From Azorinus chamasolen (taxonomy: Eukaryota; Mollusca; Bivalvia; Cardiida; Solecurtidae), in contig OY755251.1 of assembly GCA_963576725.1 (NCBI GenBank), positions 36,049,302-36,113,301 of the forward strand: a DNA stretch of 64,000 nt, read 5' to 3'. This document shows positions 44,374 through 54,050 of this stretch, in pieces. The notes below the pieces were generated by a model, which was given only the letters and a program-made list of their open reading frames with translations, did no database searches and was not told where the DNA came from. The position numbers and the translations under genes were made by a program. Position 1 is the first letter of the stretch. Every line of letters begins with the position of its first letter.

Positions 44374-45257
44374 ATGATCAGAGGACTTCACCTAGCTGTG
44401 GACCAGACTTTATGGAGATATGGAATTATATATTTAGTTTATTACCCAATGGGTAACGACCTACAGACTTGGAGATGCTTCTTTGGTTTGGTCCACAGTG
44501 GGAGATATAGCTTTTTTAGTAAGACAAAGGTAAAGTTCAATATTTCATTTGACCTGTTTAGTATCTTACGGAATGCGTTTAGCTTGTTATGGAAGCTGTT
44601 GCTTGGTATTAGAGAAACTTATGTTGACTTTAACTTTTTATTTATTGTATTGCTTTTGTTATTAAAAGCCGGTGATGTTGAGTCTAATCCCGGACCCGTG
44701 ACTCTTCATGCCACTGCATCAAGTTGCCTATCTATTTTGCATAGTAACATTAGGGGCATCAGACATAAATTGGATTTCATTAGGGACACGCTTGCTGATT
44801 TTGATATTTTGTGTTTAACTGAAACTCACTTAGATATGTCCGTCTCTGATGAATCATTGTTTTTGACCGAATTATATGACACGCCATATAGAAAAGATAG
44901 AACTAATCATGGAGGGGGTTTACTTGTTTATGCATCTTCTAATCTAATTTGCGAAAGAATGGTTGATTTAGAACAATTTTGTGCCGAATATCTTTGGATC
45001 AACGTTAAAGTTAAGAGAAAACTATTTTTGATTGGAACATTTTATGGCCCTAAAACGTCAGATGCTGAATGTTTTGTTAACCTTAACCGTAATATTGACA
45101 AAGCTTACGAAGTATCTTCGAACATTATTCTATTTGGAGATTTTAATGACGATTTACTGAATCCAAATAACAGAATGCTTAAAGATATTCTTATTACAAA
45201 TTATATTATTAATACCATCACAACTCCTACAAGAATAAATGCTTTACTAGACCCATC
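44374..45257 (+). pseudogene. 2A-bearing non-LTR retrotransposon, leader plus AP endonuclease (frame 1)
   Basis: Frame from ATG 44374 (MIRGLHLAVDQTLWRYG). The first 95 or so residues are hydrophobic, ending in FNFLFIVLLLLLKAGDVESNPGP. D-V-E-S-N-P-G/P is a 2A motif, at which ribosomes skip one peptide bond between Gly and Pro and release the leader from the downstream protein. The AP endonuclease follows directly: LSILHSNIRGIRHKLDF, FDILCLTETHLDMS (catalytic Glu), NHGGGLLVYAS, LIGTFYGP, IILFGDFNDDL. A one-base frame change and stop at about 45255 break it just before the last endonuclease box. 2A motifs upstream of the endonuclease are known in non-LTR elements of several invertebrates. Confidence 0.85.
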
Positions 45258-45840
45258 TTGATACCCACCGACATGAAATACCATGATGCTGGCATTTTAT
45301 CAGTCCCACCTGAGATAAGCGACCATTGCGCTACTTTTATTATGTTGCCATTTCCTTATGAACTAAGGGGAACTTTTGAAAGAAATGTTTATTTATATAA
45401 AAGAGCGGACTTTGAGCTTTTAAATGCAAAAATAACGGCTTTTGATTGGCAATGTTTAAACGAAGGTTCGGTAGACGACGCTTGTAAACTATTTACAGAA
45501 ACGTTTCTTCGTTTTGTTAATTTGTGTATCCCGTCTCGAAACATTACCGTACGTTATGATGATAAACCTTTGTTTGACTCTGAGCTACGTAAATTTTGCA
45601 GAGTAAGAGATAGACTTAAACGTATAGCTTTAAAGTCATCGAAGCAACATGATTTTGATAAATATAAACACATGCGGAATAAAGTTAATAACATGAAGAA
45701 ATATGCAAAACAAACATTCTTTAGTTCTTTAGAACATAATTTAGAGGAACTAAGAACAAATGATAAACAAGGCTTCTGGAATCCTATTCGTAACTTCATA
45801 AAAAATAATGACTGTACTGCTAACATACCACCTTTGTGTG
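45258..45840 (+). pseudogene. Same 2A retrotransposon: end of endonuclease and linker (frame 2)
   Basis: Picks up after the frame change with IPTDMKYHDAGILSVPPEI followed by SDHCATFIM (catalytic Asp-His). The linker includes FDSELRKFCRVRDRLKR, NNMKKYAKQTFFSSL and KQGFWNPIRNFIKNN. Expected reverse transcriptase motifs never appear: the element stops near 45840, where the base composition changes, so RT and 3' end are lost. Confidence 0.8.
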
Positions 45841-46079
45841 AAACCTCTTTGATGCTTGTTTATGTCCAGGAAAATTTGACCCAGCTTCGTGAGCAAGTAG
45901 CTTACAATGCGCGTAAACTTGTGCGCGAGGGACTCCTGGTAAAGACATGGATCGCTGGATGCAGAGTTAAAGCCACGCGAGTTGGTAGTAGTGAAAGTCT
46001 TGTGCTGAGAGACCTATCTGATGTCGATAGAATTAGACAAATACATGGGACAACGCAAGCTTTCAAACCTGGTGAATAG
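45841..46079 (+). other. Open 3' tail of different origin fused to the retrotransposon frame
   Basis: The frame stays open for about 75 more codons but the codon use shifts to GC-rich. It reads VQENLTQLREQVAYNARKLV and later GCRVKATRVGSSESLVLRDL, ending FKPGE and TAG at 46079. It does not look like a linker or RT. The preceding GTTTATGTCCAG could be a splice acceptor, so this may be an exon of something else or another repeat. Family not recognised. Confidence 0.4.
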
Positions 46080-46848
46080 TTGGCATCCTGTCTGTATGTA
46101 CCACCATATATTTATAGTTGCCGGTTAATGCTATTTGGTTGACAGTGCATAAGACCTTGCTTACCTATATGTTGTGGTAATACGACAGTCAGTATGTCAA
46201 CTCGCGTTTGCCATTTTTATCCAAAATACCTCCGACATGTATTCCTTATCCTTATTCCAAAATGTGACTCCTAGTAATCCAGTAGAATAAGCTTTTTGTC
46301 TTTCTCAAGTAAAGACAATATATCACAATTAGTTTTATCTTTGTGTGGCACATTCCAGTACAACCCTGTGTTTACAAACTCATGAAAATGTGTTGAAAAC
46401 TATTGTGTATCCTTAGCCTTGTCATGGCAATACAGCCTAGTGATCCTTCTCACGGTAAACACGTGCATCCTGCGACAAGACAGGTACCCCTGTATATACC
46501 TTAGTACAGACATGTTATTGAATAGGACGCGTCTGGCGAGTATATGAGTGTTGTGAGAGTTTAAAAACAGTGTTTTGAGAGTATAAAACAGTGTTTACTA
46601 GTTTTCAGAAATATGCGGATGAAATCTACTTTAATCATTGTGCAGCTATCCGCGACTTGACTCGAGTTTAAGAGCAGCTTGAATCCAGATAAGACGCTAA
46701 GGAACTCGACGTCTCACAGGGATCTAAGCTGCTTGACACACGGGCAACAGTTTGCTCAAAAGTCTGATCGATTCGGCAGTATCCAGTCCTGAGCAGACAT
46801 TACATTAAATCTTCATATCGGGATAAAGGTTCATTATACTCTATACTA
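46080..46848. other. No feature recognised
   Basis: Spacer between the chimeric tail and the broken MITE. No gene, clear repeat or inverted end was supported. Confidence 0.35.
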
Positions 46849-46878
46849 ATCCTTTCCCTCATATAAACGTGTTTGCAA

Positions 46879-48250
46879 CTAGAGGTTTGTTTTTGTCACA
46901 AAAACAGATGTCTCCCCCTCCCATCCTCTTTCCAATACACAAGTGTAATGTCTGTAACTCCAAACTTATCAGGGTCTAATGTTTAAGTCATCAGGGGCAA
47001 TAACTCCAACATTGTAAGGGGGAGACAATTTAAAAGCCTCAGGTACACAAAAACACATGCTAGTCAACATTCTTGTGAAGTTTGGTGACTCTAGTACTAG
47101 TGGTTTCAGAGATACATGTGACACAAAGTAAAGTTTCTCTTATTTAAGTCATAAGGGGCAGTAACTCCAAAGTTATCAGGGGGAGACAATTAAAAAAACC
47201 AGATGCACAACAACTCATGCTGGTGAACATTCTTGTGAAGTTTGGTGACTCTAGCCCTACTGGTTTCAGAGATATGTGCAGCACAAAGTTTCTCTAATTT
47301 TTAAGTTAACATATCAGGGGCAGTAACTCAAGAATTATCAGGGGGAGACAATTAAAAAACACCAGGCGCACAACAACTCATGCTGGTGAACATTCCTGTG
47401 AAGTTTGGTGATTCTAGCCCTAGTGGTTTTAAAGATATGCATGACACAATGTTTCTCTAATTTTAAGTAATCATATCAGGGGCAATAACTCCAAAGTTAT
47501 CAAGGGAAGACAATTCAAAAATCCCAGTTGTACAACAACTCATGCTGGTCGACATTCCTTTGAAGTTTGGTGACTCTAGCCCTAGTGGTTTCAGACATAT
47601 GCACAACACTAAAGAAAAGTTTGTCTTATTTTAAGTCATCAGGGGCGGTAACTCCAAAATTAACAGGGGGGGGGGGGGGACAATTAAAAAAAACCAAGAG
47701 CAAAACAACTCATGCTTGTGAACAATTCTGTGAAGTTTGGTGACTCTAGCCCTACTGGTTTCAGAGATATGCGCAACACAAAGTTTGTATAAATTTAAGT
47801 ATTCATATCAGGGGCAACAACTCAAGAATTATCAGGGGGAGACAATTCAAAAACCATAGGTGCACAACAACTCATGCTGGTGAACATTCCTGTGAAGTTT
47901 GGTGACTCTAGTACTAGCGGTTTCAGAGATACGCGCGACACAAAGTTTTTCTAATTTTAAGTCATCAGGGGCAATAACTCTAAAATTATCAGGGGGAGAT
48001 AATTCAAAAATCCCAGGTGCACAACAACTCATGCTGGTGAACATTCCTGTGAAGTTTGGTGACTCTAGCCCAACTGGTTTCAGAGATACGCGCGACACAA
48101 GTTTGTGACGGACAGACAGACAGACGGACGGACGGACGGACAGACGGACAGACGGACTGACGGACAGACGGACGGACGGACGGACGGACGGACAGACAGA
48201 CAACTCTGGCAAAAACAATATATCTCCCCATAAATGGGGGAGACATAATT
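46879..48250 (-). mobile_element. Helitron-like element, copy B, inverted relative to copy A
   Basis: On the minus strand it begins with ATTATGTCTCCCCCATTTAT and hairpin, then the (GTCC)n tract and about eight units of about 162 bp. It ends in the TGTTTTTGTGACAAAAACA hairpin and CTAG (46882-46879). Both ends match copy A base for base, so this is a separate insertion of the same family, not half of a single fold-back. It interrupts the MITE palindrome between TTTGCAA and AGAGTAGACCC. Confidence 0.78.
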
Positions 48251-48387
48251 AGAGTAGACCCATATCAGACGGTTCCTATAAGAGACGTCTAATCGGGGTC
48301 TGCTCTGTTTGCTTTTGGCATGGCATAGATCTGATTCTAAAGTTCTCATCAGGCACAAAATTCCCCTTCAAAGTTGACGTTATACAA

Positions 48388-48986
48388 TGTTCTGCTAGTA
48401 AATGCTCTCATGCTGTCATTGGTTCTGCTAGTAAATGCTCTCCTGCTGTCATTGGTTCTGCTAGTAAATGCTCTCATGCTGTCATTGGTTCTGCTAGTAA
48501 ATGCTCTCATGCTGTCATTGGTTCTGCTAGTAAATGCTCTCATGCTGTCATTGGTTCTGCTAGTAAATGCTCTCATGCTGTCATTGGTTCTGCTAGTAAA
48601 TGCTCTCATGCTGTCATTGGTTCTGCTAGTAAATGCTCTCATGCTGTCATTGGTTCTGCTAGTAAATGCTCTCATGCTGTCATTGGTTCTGCTAGTAAAT
48701 GCTCTCCTGCTGTCATTGGTTCTGCTAGTAAATGCTCTCATGCTGTCATTGGTTCTGCTAGTAAATGCTCTCATGCTGTCATTGGTTCTGCTAGTAAATG
48801 CTCTCATGCTGTCATTGGTTCTGCTAGTAAATGCTCTCATGCTGTCATTGGTTCTGCTAGTAAATGCTCTCATGCTGTCATTGGTTCTGCTAGTAAATGC
48901 TCTCATGCTGTCATTGGTTCTGCTAGTAAATGCTCTCATGCTGTCATTGGTTCTGCTAGTAAATGCTCTCATGCTGTCATTGGTTC
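48388..48986. repeat. 33-bp satellite, 18 near-identical units
   Basis: The unit starts GTTCTGCTAGTAAATGC and ends TCTCATGCTGTCATTG. Units are almost identical; two have CTCCTGCTG instead of CTCATGCTG, eight units apart. Because 33 is a multiple of three, frames stay open on both strands (11-residue repeats such as SMRAFTSRTND on the minus strand). No start context, signal or splice context supports a gene. Confidence 0.92.
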
Positions 48987-49016
48987 TGATATGTATGTCA
49001 AACAGGGAAAGGGTTA

Positions 49017-50405
49017 AGAGGCGAAACTCATATACATGTAGTGGATCTGGTTAACTTGGTGTTATATATAAGAAGTCTCAGGTTGAAACAAAACAGTAGC
49101 TTGCTATTATTATATATGAATGTAAATCCATGACCTTTTTATTATTATAATTTCAGCCCTCTTCATACCCATTTGAAAGGCTTAACTTTATATGATTTGA
49201 ATGACAACCAGTGTGGACCCGGGTGAGATGTCTTCTCTTGGAGGCCTCTGATCCTGGTCTACACTGTTAACAAAAGCATTGCTTATCTTTGATTGAAATG
49301 GTAAAATAATTAAAAACCACTGTTACCCAAGCCTAAGCTTTCTAACTATGATCTTCATTTGTGTCGTGTTACCTGTTTATACATTAAAAACGATGTATGC
49401 TTAATCTTATAAACGCTCAACATAAGCTATACGTTGAAAATGGTGCATGCATAATTATATAAACGCTCAACATATGGTACACAGTGCGATCTCTCAGAAG
49501 CGATCACTCAAGATACCCGTACATTTTACCTATATACGTATACATTTTGCTACATAGCCCTACAATTAGTTGGTGTATAATGCATTTACACTATTGTGTT
49601 CGCTTTCGGGATAGCCTACTGCATTCCTTTCTACTGTATTAAATACGCATCGGTAAGGTTTTGAGGTTGTTATATGCTGTAAATAGTTTTAGTTTGATTA
49701 CTGCATATTTTATGTTGATTCAGGTTAGAGTTACCCTTTTTGTGCCAACAGATCCGGGACTTCTTGCGTGTTACATGACATGTGAAGTTCTGGTGTAATT
49801 GTCGTTAATCATTTCATGGGAAATGAGTCGCAGATGTCCTCTGCAAGCAGTGTATACTTAGATTAGAGGGCTCGTAGATGAATTCCCTTAACACGGTCTG
49901 TACTGTTTGTCATGTTATACTTTTCTTACAAATTCCTGAATATGTACAGTGATATTTACCTTTTTTGAATTGTGGGATATTTTAAATTTTAAATAGATCG
50001 ATACAAGCTTTTCTGTTGTGTCATACAGTGTAGTCTAGAATGTCGTCTGCTTCAAGTTAATGTTCCTAACCTAAGGATTTTCTTTTGATTTACTGAACAG
50101 ATCACTTTTGTCACTGTACTTATCAGGCAACTAGGGTCCACTATGGGTCTAATATGATCGCAAAATCGCAAATAGCAGGACAAGTGGTAAATGATATGGC
50201 TTTGATGGCATTAGTAAATAGGACATATGTTAGGTCTTAGTTATTGGAAACTATGTGTTTAACACCTACTGGCAAAGATGCAGGGACATATTGTTTTGAC
50301 TCAGTTTCTCATTATTCTTCTTCCTCTTTCTCTTCGTCTTCTATCTATTCTTTTTTTTCTTTTGTTTTACTCTTCGTATTTTTAGTCATCTCCTTCTTCT
50401 TCTCA
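49017..50405. other. Spacer with two small hairpins
   Basis: Hairpin-like fragments of the GCAAACAG...CTGTTTG family occur at about 49210-49272 and 49850-49912. A CTTTCT-rich tract lies at 50310-50400. No gene supported. Confidence 0.45.
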
Positions 50406-51255
50406 TTATACCCCCCCCAAAAAAAAAAAACCCGACGTTTTTTGTTTTTGTTTTTCTTCTTTTTTGGCGGGGGTATACTGGAGTCGCCATGTCCGTCTGG
50501 CCGTTCGTCCGTCCTTTCGTCCGTCCGTCCGGCTTGTCTGGATCATAACTTCCAAAAGAATAAGAGCTATTGACTTGAAACTTCATATACAGATAGATCA
50601 CGTTGACCGCAAGTGCAGTGCACAAGGCTCGTAACTCTGTATTCAGTATTTTTCGAGTTATTGTCCTTTGTTGTTTTTCCGATCAAAAGCTGGCTTGTCC
50701 GGATCGTAACTTTCAAAGTATGAAATCTGTTGACTTCAAACATCATATACAGATTGAACACATTGAGCACAATTGCAGTGCACAAGGTCCATAACTCTGT
50801 CTTCAGTATATTTGGAATTATTGACCTTTGTTATCTTTGTCAAAACCTGGTTTGTCCGGATGGTAACTTCAAATGTATGAAAGCTTTTGACTTCAAACTT
50901 CATATACAGATATATCACATCGACATCAAGTGCAGTGCACAAGGTTCGTAACTCTGTATTCAGTATATTTGGAGTTATTGCCCTTTGATTCTTTTCTCAA
51001 AATCTGGCTTTTCTGGATCATAACTTTCAAAGTATGAAAGCCATTGACTTCAAACTTCATATACAGATAGACTACATTGACCATAAGTGCAGTGCATAAG
51101 GTCCATAACTCTGTCTTCAGTATTTTTGGAGTTATTACCCTTTGTTAATGTTGTCAAAATCTGGCTTGGTTTAGTAAATAAAGACAAATTCAGACATTTT
51201 CTCTGTCTTACCTCGATAGAACTTTTTAAATTTTGCGGTATTGGTGAATACCATC
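50406..51255 (+). mobile_element. Helitron-like element, third family, about 4 tandem units of 157 bp
   Basis: Left hairpin TATACCCCC (around 50408) with GGGGGTATA (around 50467) around an A/T-rich loop, then a GTCCGTCTGG/(GTCC)n tract. About four units of about 157 bp follow with GGCTTGTCCGGATCGTAACT, TTGACTTCAAACTTCATATA and CAAGTGCAGTGCACAAGG. A GGTATTGGTGAATACC hairpin at 51237-51252 may mark the 3' end. Same layout as the elements at 33284 and 42653. Confidence 0.6.
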
Positions 51256-51559
51256 CGAAGTTGGGCACCTGCGATAAAGGTTTTGATTTGTTGCTTCGTG
51301 CATAAATGATGATCTCCCTTTTCGTAATTAAACAAATGGAAAATTTGCGGAGCTTTATTTCTGTAACCCCATCTCTATGTCAAATGTGCTAGTGGGAGTA
51401 TTCGTCACCTTTAGTTGTAGTTGTAGTTTTTCTTTTTGTTTCTTCTTTTCTTCTACCTCTTATTCCTTTTCTTCATCTACATCATCTGTTCCCCCCCTTC
51501 TTCGACTTCGTCTTCTTATTCTCAATCTTCTTTCTGTTGTTCTTATTTATCGAAAGTAT

Positions 51560-51880
51560 TGATTGCCATGGTAACGGAATGATGGGTTCTGATTTGTCGA
51601 ATTTTAGATAATATTTTATCATGCTGGAAACTGCTACATACAGGCATTTGGATACCCCGAAATCAAACAAATGGGTTTCGAAAGAATTAGTTGTCATAGT
51701 TACGGAGAGATGACCTCTGATTGGTAACAATTTAGATAGTAATTGAAGTATGTTAGAAATCAGTTTGTGTGGGTACATGGGTATCCCGAAACGAATATCA
51801 GGTGTTTTGAAAGTGTTGGTTGCCATGGTAACCCGATGGTAGTATGTGATTGATCAAAATTTAGACAGTGTTTTGAAATT
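51560..51880. repeat. Tandem repeat, about 135-bp unit, 2.5 copies
   Basis: GTTGCCATGGTAAC / GATTGCCATGGTAACGGAAT, ATTTTAGATAATATTTT and GGATACCCCGAAA recur in order. Confidence 0.6.
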
Positions 51881-52059
51881 GTTTCGTTGGCGGACTGAAA
51901 CGGTACCGGCTACGATTAGACCATTTTCTCCTGACAGAATCTATATTCTTCTGTACTTTAAATTAAGGTATGGCGTAGATGGGATCCGTTTAAAAACTAT
52001 ATCGTAATCGAAACTTTAGAGAAGCAATTGTCTTCATACTGTCTCTAACTGGGTAACCC

Positions 52060-52745
52060 ATAATCGATGCATCGAAATATAGTGCTCCAGTTCTAAAGGT
52101 GTCCGTTATAATTGTGTGTTATGTTGTAGATAATTATTTTGTACTGTATTCCTGTTTATTGTTCATGTAACCTATCCTTCTACTCCAAGTTTCGTTTCGT
52201 TGGAGTTTTAGTCAGGGTTACACACACGTGTAGATCCTGGATCCATTTTGCATGCTTTATGAAAACTGTATTTTAAAGTGAGCTTAGCTCAGACTTATAT
52301 ATTGCTTGATGTACAGTTTAACCCATTCCTTCATATTGACGACTTTTGACGACTCTGTAGAAGTTACTTTATGAAATCATTCTGATAAATAGAGCATTTC
52401 CTCCTATATGAGCAAATGCTCCTCTATTTATCACAATGGTTTCAAACTACAAAATTCTAAAATTTTCCTTTTCTCTAGCTAATGCTCCTTTTCGGTAGAT
52501 TTGTTCAAAGAGGTTGGATCTAAAAATAGCATATGATGTAATGGGTTAACGAGTCGCTGCATGTTTTATTTCTGAAGGTGCTCGTTATATAATTATATGA
52601 TTGTTGTAGGTATTTCTCTTTGCGTTGTATTCCTGTTCTTTTTTGTGTTTAGTTTTCAAGTAACCTGTGCTTTTACTCCATAGTTCGTTTCGCTGGAGTT
52701 TTATTCTGGGTTATACACCCGTAAATATAGTCTGGATCGAATTAG
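52060..52745. repeat. Direct duplication of about 200 bp split by a TTAA MITE
   Basis: 52060-52265 and 52556-52745 share TCTRAAGGTGYYCGTTATA, TGTATTCCTGTT, TTCGTTTCGYTGGAGTTTTA and GGGTTAYACACRCGT. Between them lies the MITE 52318-52549 (TTAACCCATTCC ... AATGGGTTAA). Confidence 0.65.
52318..52549. mobile_element. TTAA MITE with GAGCATTTCCTCC palindrome
   Basis: TTAACCCATTCCTTCATATT on the left, GTAATGGGTTAA on the right. Central AAATAGAGCATTTCCTCC and GAGCAAATGCTCCTCTATTT arms. Sister of 3916-4086. Confidence 0.75.
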
Positions 52746-53228
52746 CCTGTCATATCGCTTAGCTATACTTAAATATGCACTTAGCATCAGAGTGACTCTA
52801 GCGGCGACGGTTTGTTCGGACCCAAATGACACCGTTATGTTATAAGCTTTGTCATTTGCTCCTGCACTTCCAGCCTCTCACAATTCGTCAGATTCTTTGG
52901 CAGTATATATTGGTCCTCACTTACTGGTGTGTTCATGTTTCAAATTTAGCTGTCCGTATACGGATTCCTTTCATATTTTCTTATGTTTCAGACTGCCAAT
53001 TCGTATAGAGATTCCTTAGTTTCGAATGTTTGTCTTTATCATATAGGCATTGCTTAAGTTTTGGTGACTAAAACTTAATATGAACCTATATAGAATAGTT
53101 TGAATGTGTTTCAAACAATATGTTTGTATTTGTATGTTTAGTAATCTTTGTATTTTTTATTAATTATTCACGAACTACCTACCATGCGCTGTGCCCCGGT
53201 GTCCTCCCTCCTACTCTACACTGTAATA

Positions 53229-53326
53229 TATGCAATCAACGGCTGCTCTCTAAGCATATTGATGTAATACTGTATCCGAATAGGTAACGATATAACCTCG
53301 TGGAGAGCGGCCGTTGGATTGCATAA
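53229..53326. other. Inverted repeat upstream of the second 2A retrotransposon
   Basis: ATGCAATCAACGGCTGCTCT at the left is mirrored by AGAGCGGCCGTTGGATTGCAT at the right, about 50 bp apart. It ends 30 bp before the likely start codon of the 2A retrotransposon, so it may be part of its 5' UTR. Confidence 0.55.
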
Positions 53327-53355
53327 TAGCAGGGGGCAACCATGCTGTAAGAAAC

Positions 53356-53808
53356 AGATGTACTGCTATTTATTTTCCTCGTTTTTGTTGCATTCTGTTG
53401 AGTTTGTTCATTGTAAGCTTCATTTATTTCATGCTCTATCTTGGAATCTTATTCGTAAATATTTGAAACAAATGGATTGGAGTTTAATCGCTATGTCATT
53501 ATTAGCCGATTTTGTACTAGTTTTAAACAACTTACACATTGGTCAGTCAGCCGTTTCAATAGCTACGTGCTCCGAAATAAACATCGGCCTTTTTTCAGTA
53601 AATGTAATATGTTTGACATTTATTGAAAAACTCCTGTTATTACTGGCAGGGGACGTTGAACGAAACCCGGGACCACGGTCAATTAACATTGACACGTGCT
53701 TTTCGATACTTCACCAAAATATAAGAAGCATTAGGAACAAGTTCGAATACAGTAAGGACTTTTTTTCTAGATTTCGACATTCTTTGTTTTTCAGAAACAC
53801 ATTTATCT
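53356..53808 (+). pseudogene. Second 2A-bearing non-LTR retrotransposon, leader and start of endonuclease
   Basis: Frame from ATG 53356 (MYCYLFSSFLLHSVEFVH). A hydrophobic leader ends in TFIEKLLLLLAGDVERNPGP, again a 2A motif (D-V-E-R-N-P-G/P), followed at once by the endonuclease start: INIDTCFSILHQNIRSIRNK. At a run of Ts (53758-53766) the frame shifts; the next frame reads FLDFDILCFSETHLS, the box with the catalytic Glu, and is cut at 53808 by the fold-back element. The rest should resume right of the window. Confidence 0.85.
53800..53808. other. Left target-site duplication of the fold-back element
   Basis: CATTTATCT lies directly before the terminus AGATCGGAAAAG. After the opposite terminus the window ends with CATTTAT (63994-64000), matching the first seven bases. 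If the next two bases are CT, the duplication is 9 bp. Confidence 0.65.
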
Positions 53809-54050
53809 AGATCGGAAAAGTTGGCTACTAGTAGCTGGCTACTAGTAACTGGCTACTTGTAGTACGAAAACTTGGCTACTAGTAACTGGCTACTAGTAGT
53901 AGGAAAAGTTGATTACTAGTAGCCAGCTACTAGTAACTGGCTACTTGTAATAGAAAAACTTGGCAATTAGTAGCTGGCTACTAGTAGTAGGAAAGGTTGG
54001 TTACTAGTAACTGGCTACTACTAGTAGGAAACAAGTAGCTGGGTAGATCT
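53809..54050 (+). repeat. Left terminal domain of the fold-back element
   Basis: GGCTACTAGTAGC and GGCTACTAGTAACTGG blocks separated by GGAAAAGTT or GAAAACTT recur every 30 to 50 bp. Each CTACTAGTAG is its own complement, so the domain can fold at many points. Confidence 0.85.

Larger units (their letters stand above)
46849..49016. mobile_element. TTAA-type MITE split into three pieces by two later events
   Basis: Pieces: 46849-46878 (CTAATCCTTTCCCTCATATA ... TTTGCAA), 48251-48388 (AGAGTAGACCCATATCAGAC through GGGTCTGCTCTGTTTGC and on) and 48987-49016 (ACAGGGAAAGGGTTAA). Put in order they have the layout of the copies at 35696 and 13999. The gaps are filled by the Helitron-like copy B and by the 33-bp satellite. 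Confidence 0.7.

Noticed and set aside
42653..48250. A single large fold-back element around the first 2A LINE
   Set aside because: Each arm has its own complete 5' hairpin and 3' hairpin plus CTAG, so these are two separate insertions in opposite orientation.
48349..49054. Long open frames on both strands through the 33-bp repeat
   Set aside because: They exist only because the unit is a multiple of three without stops. There is no start or splice context, and both strands are equally open.
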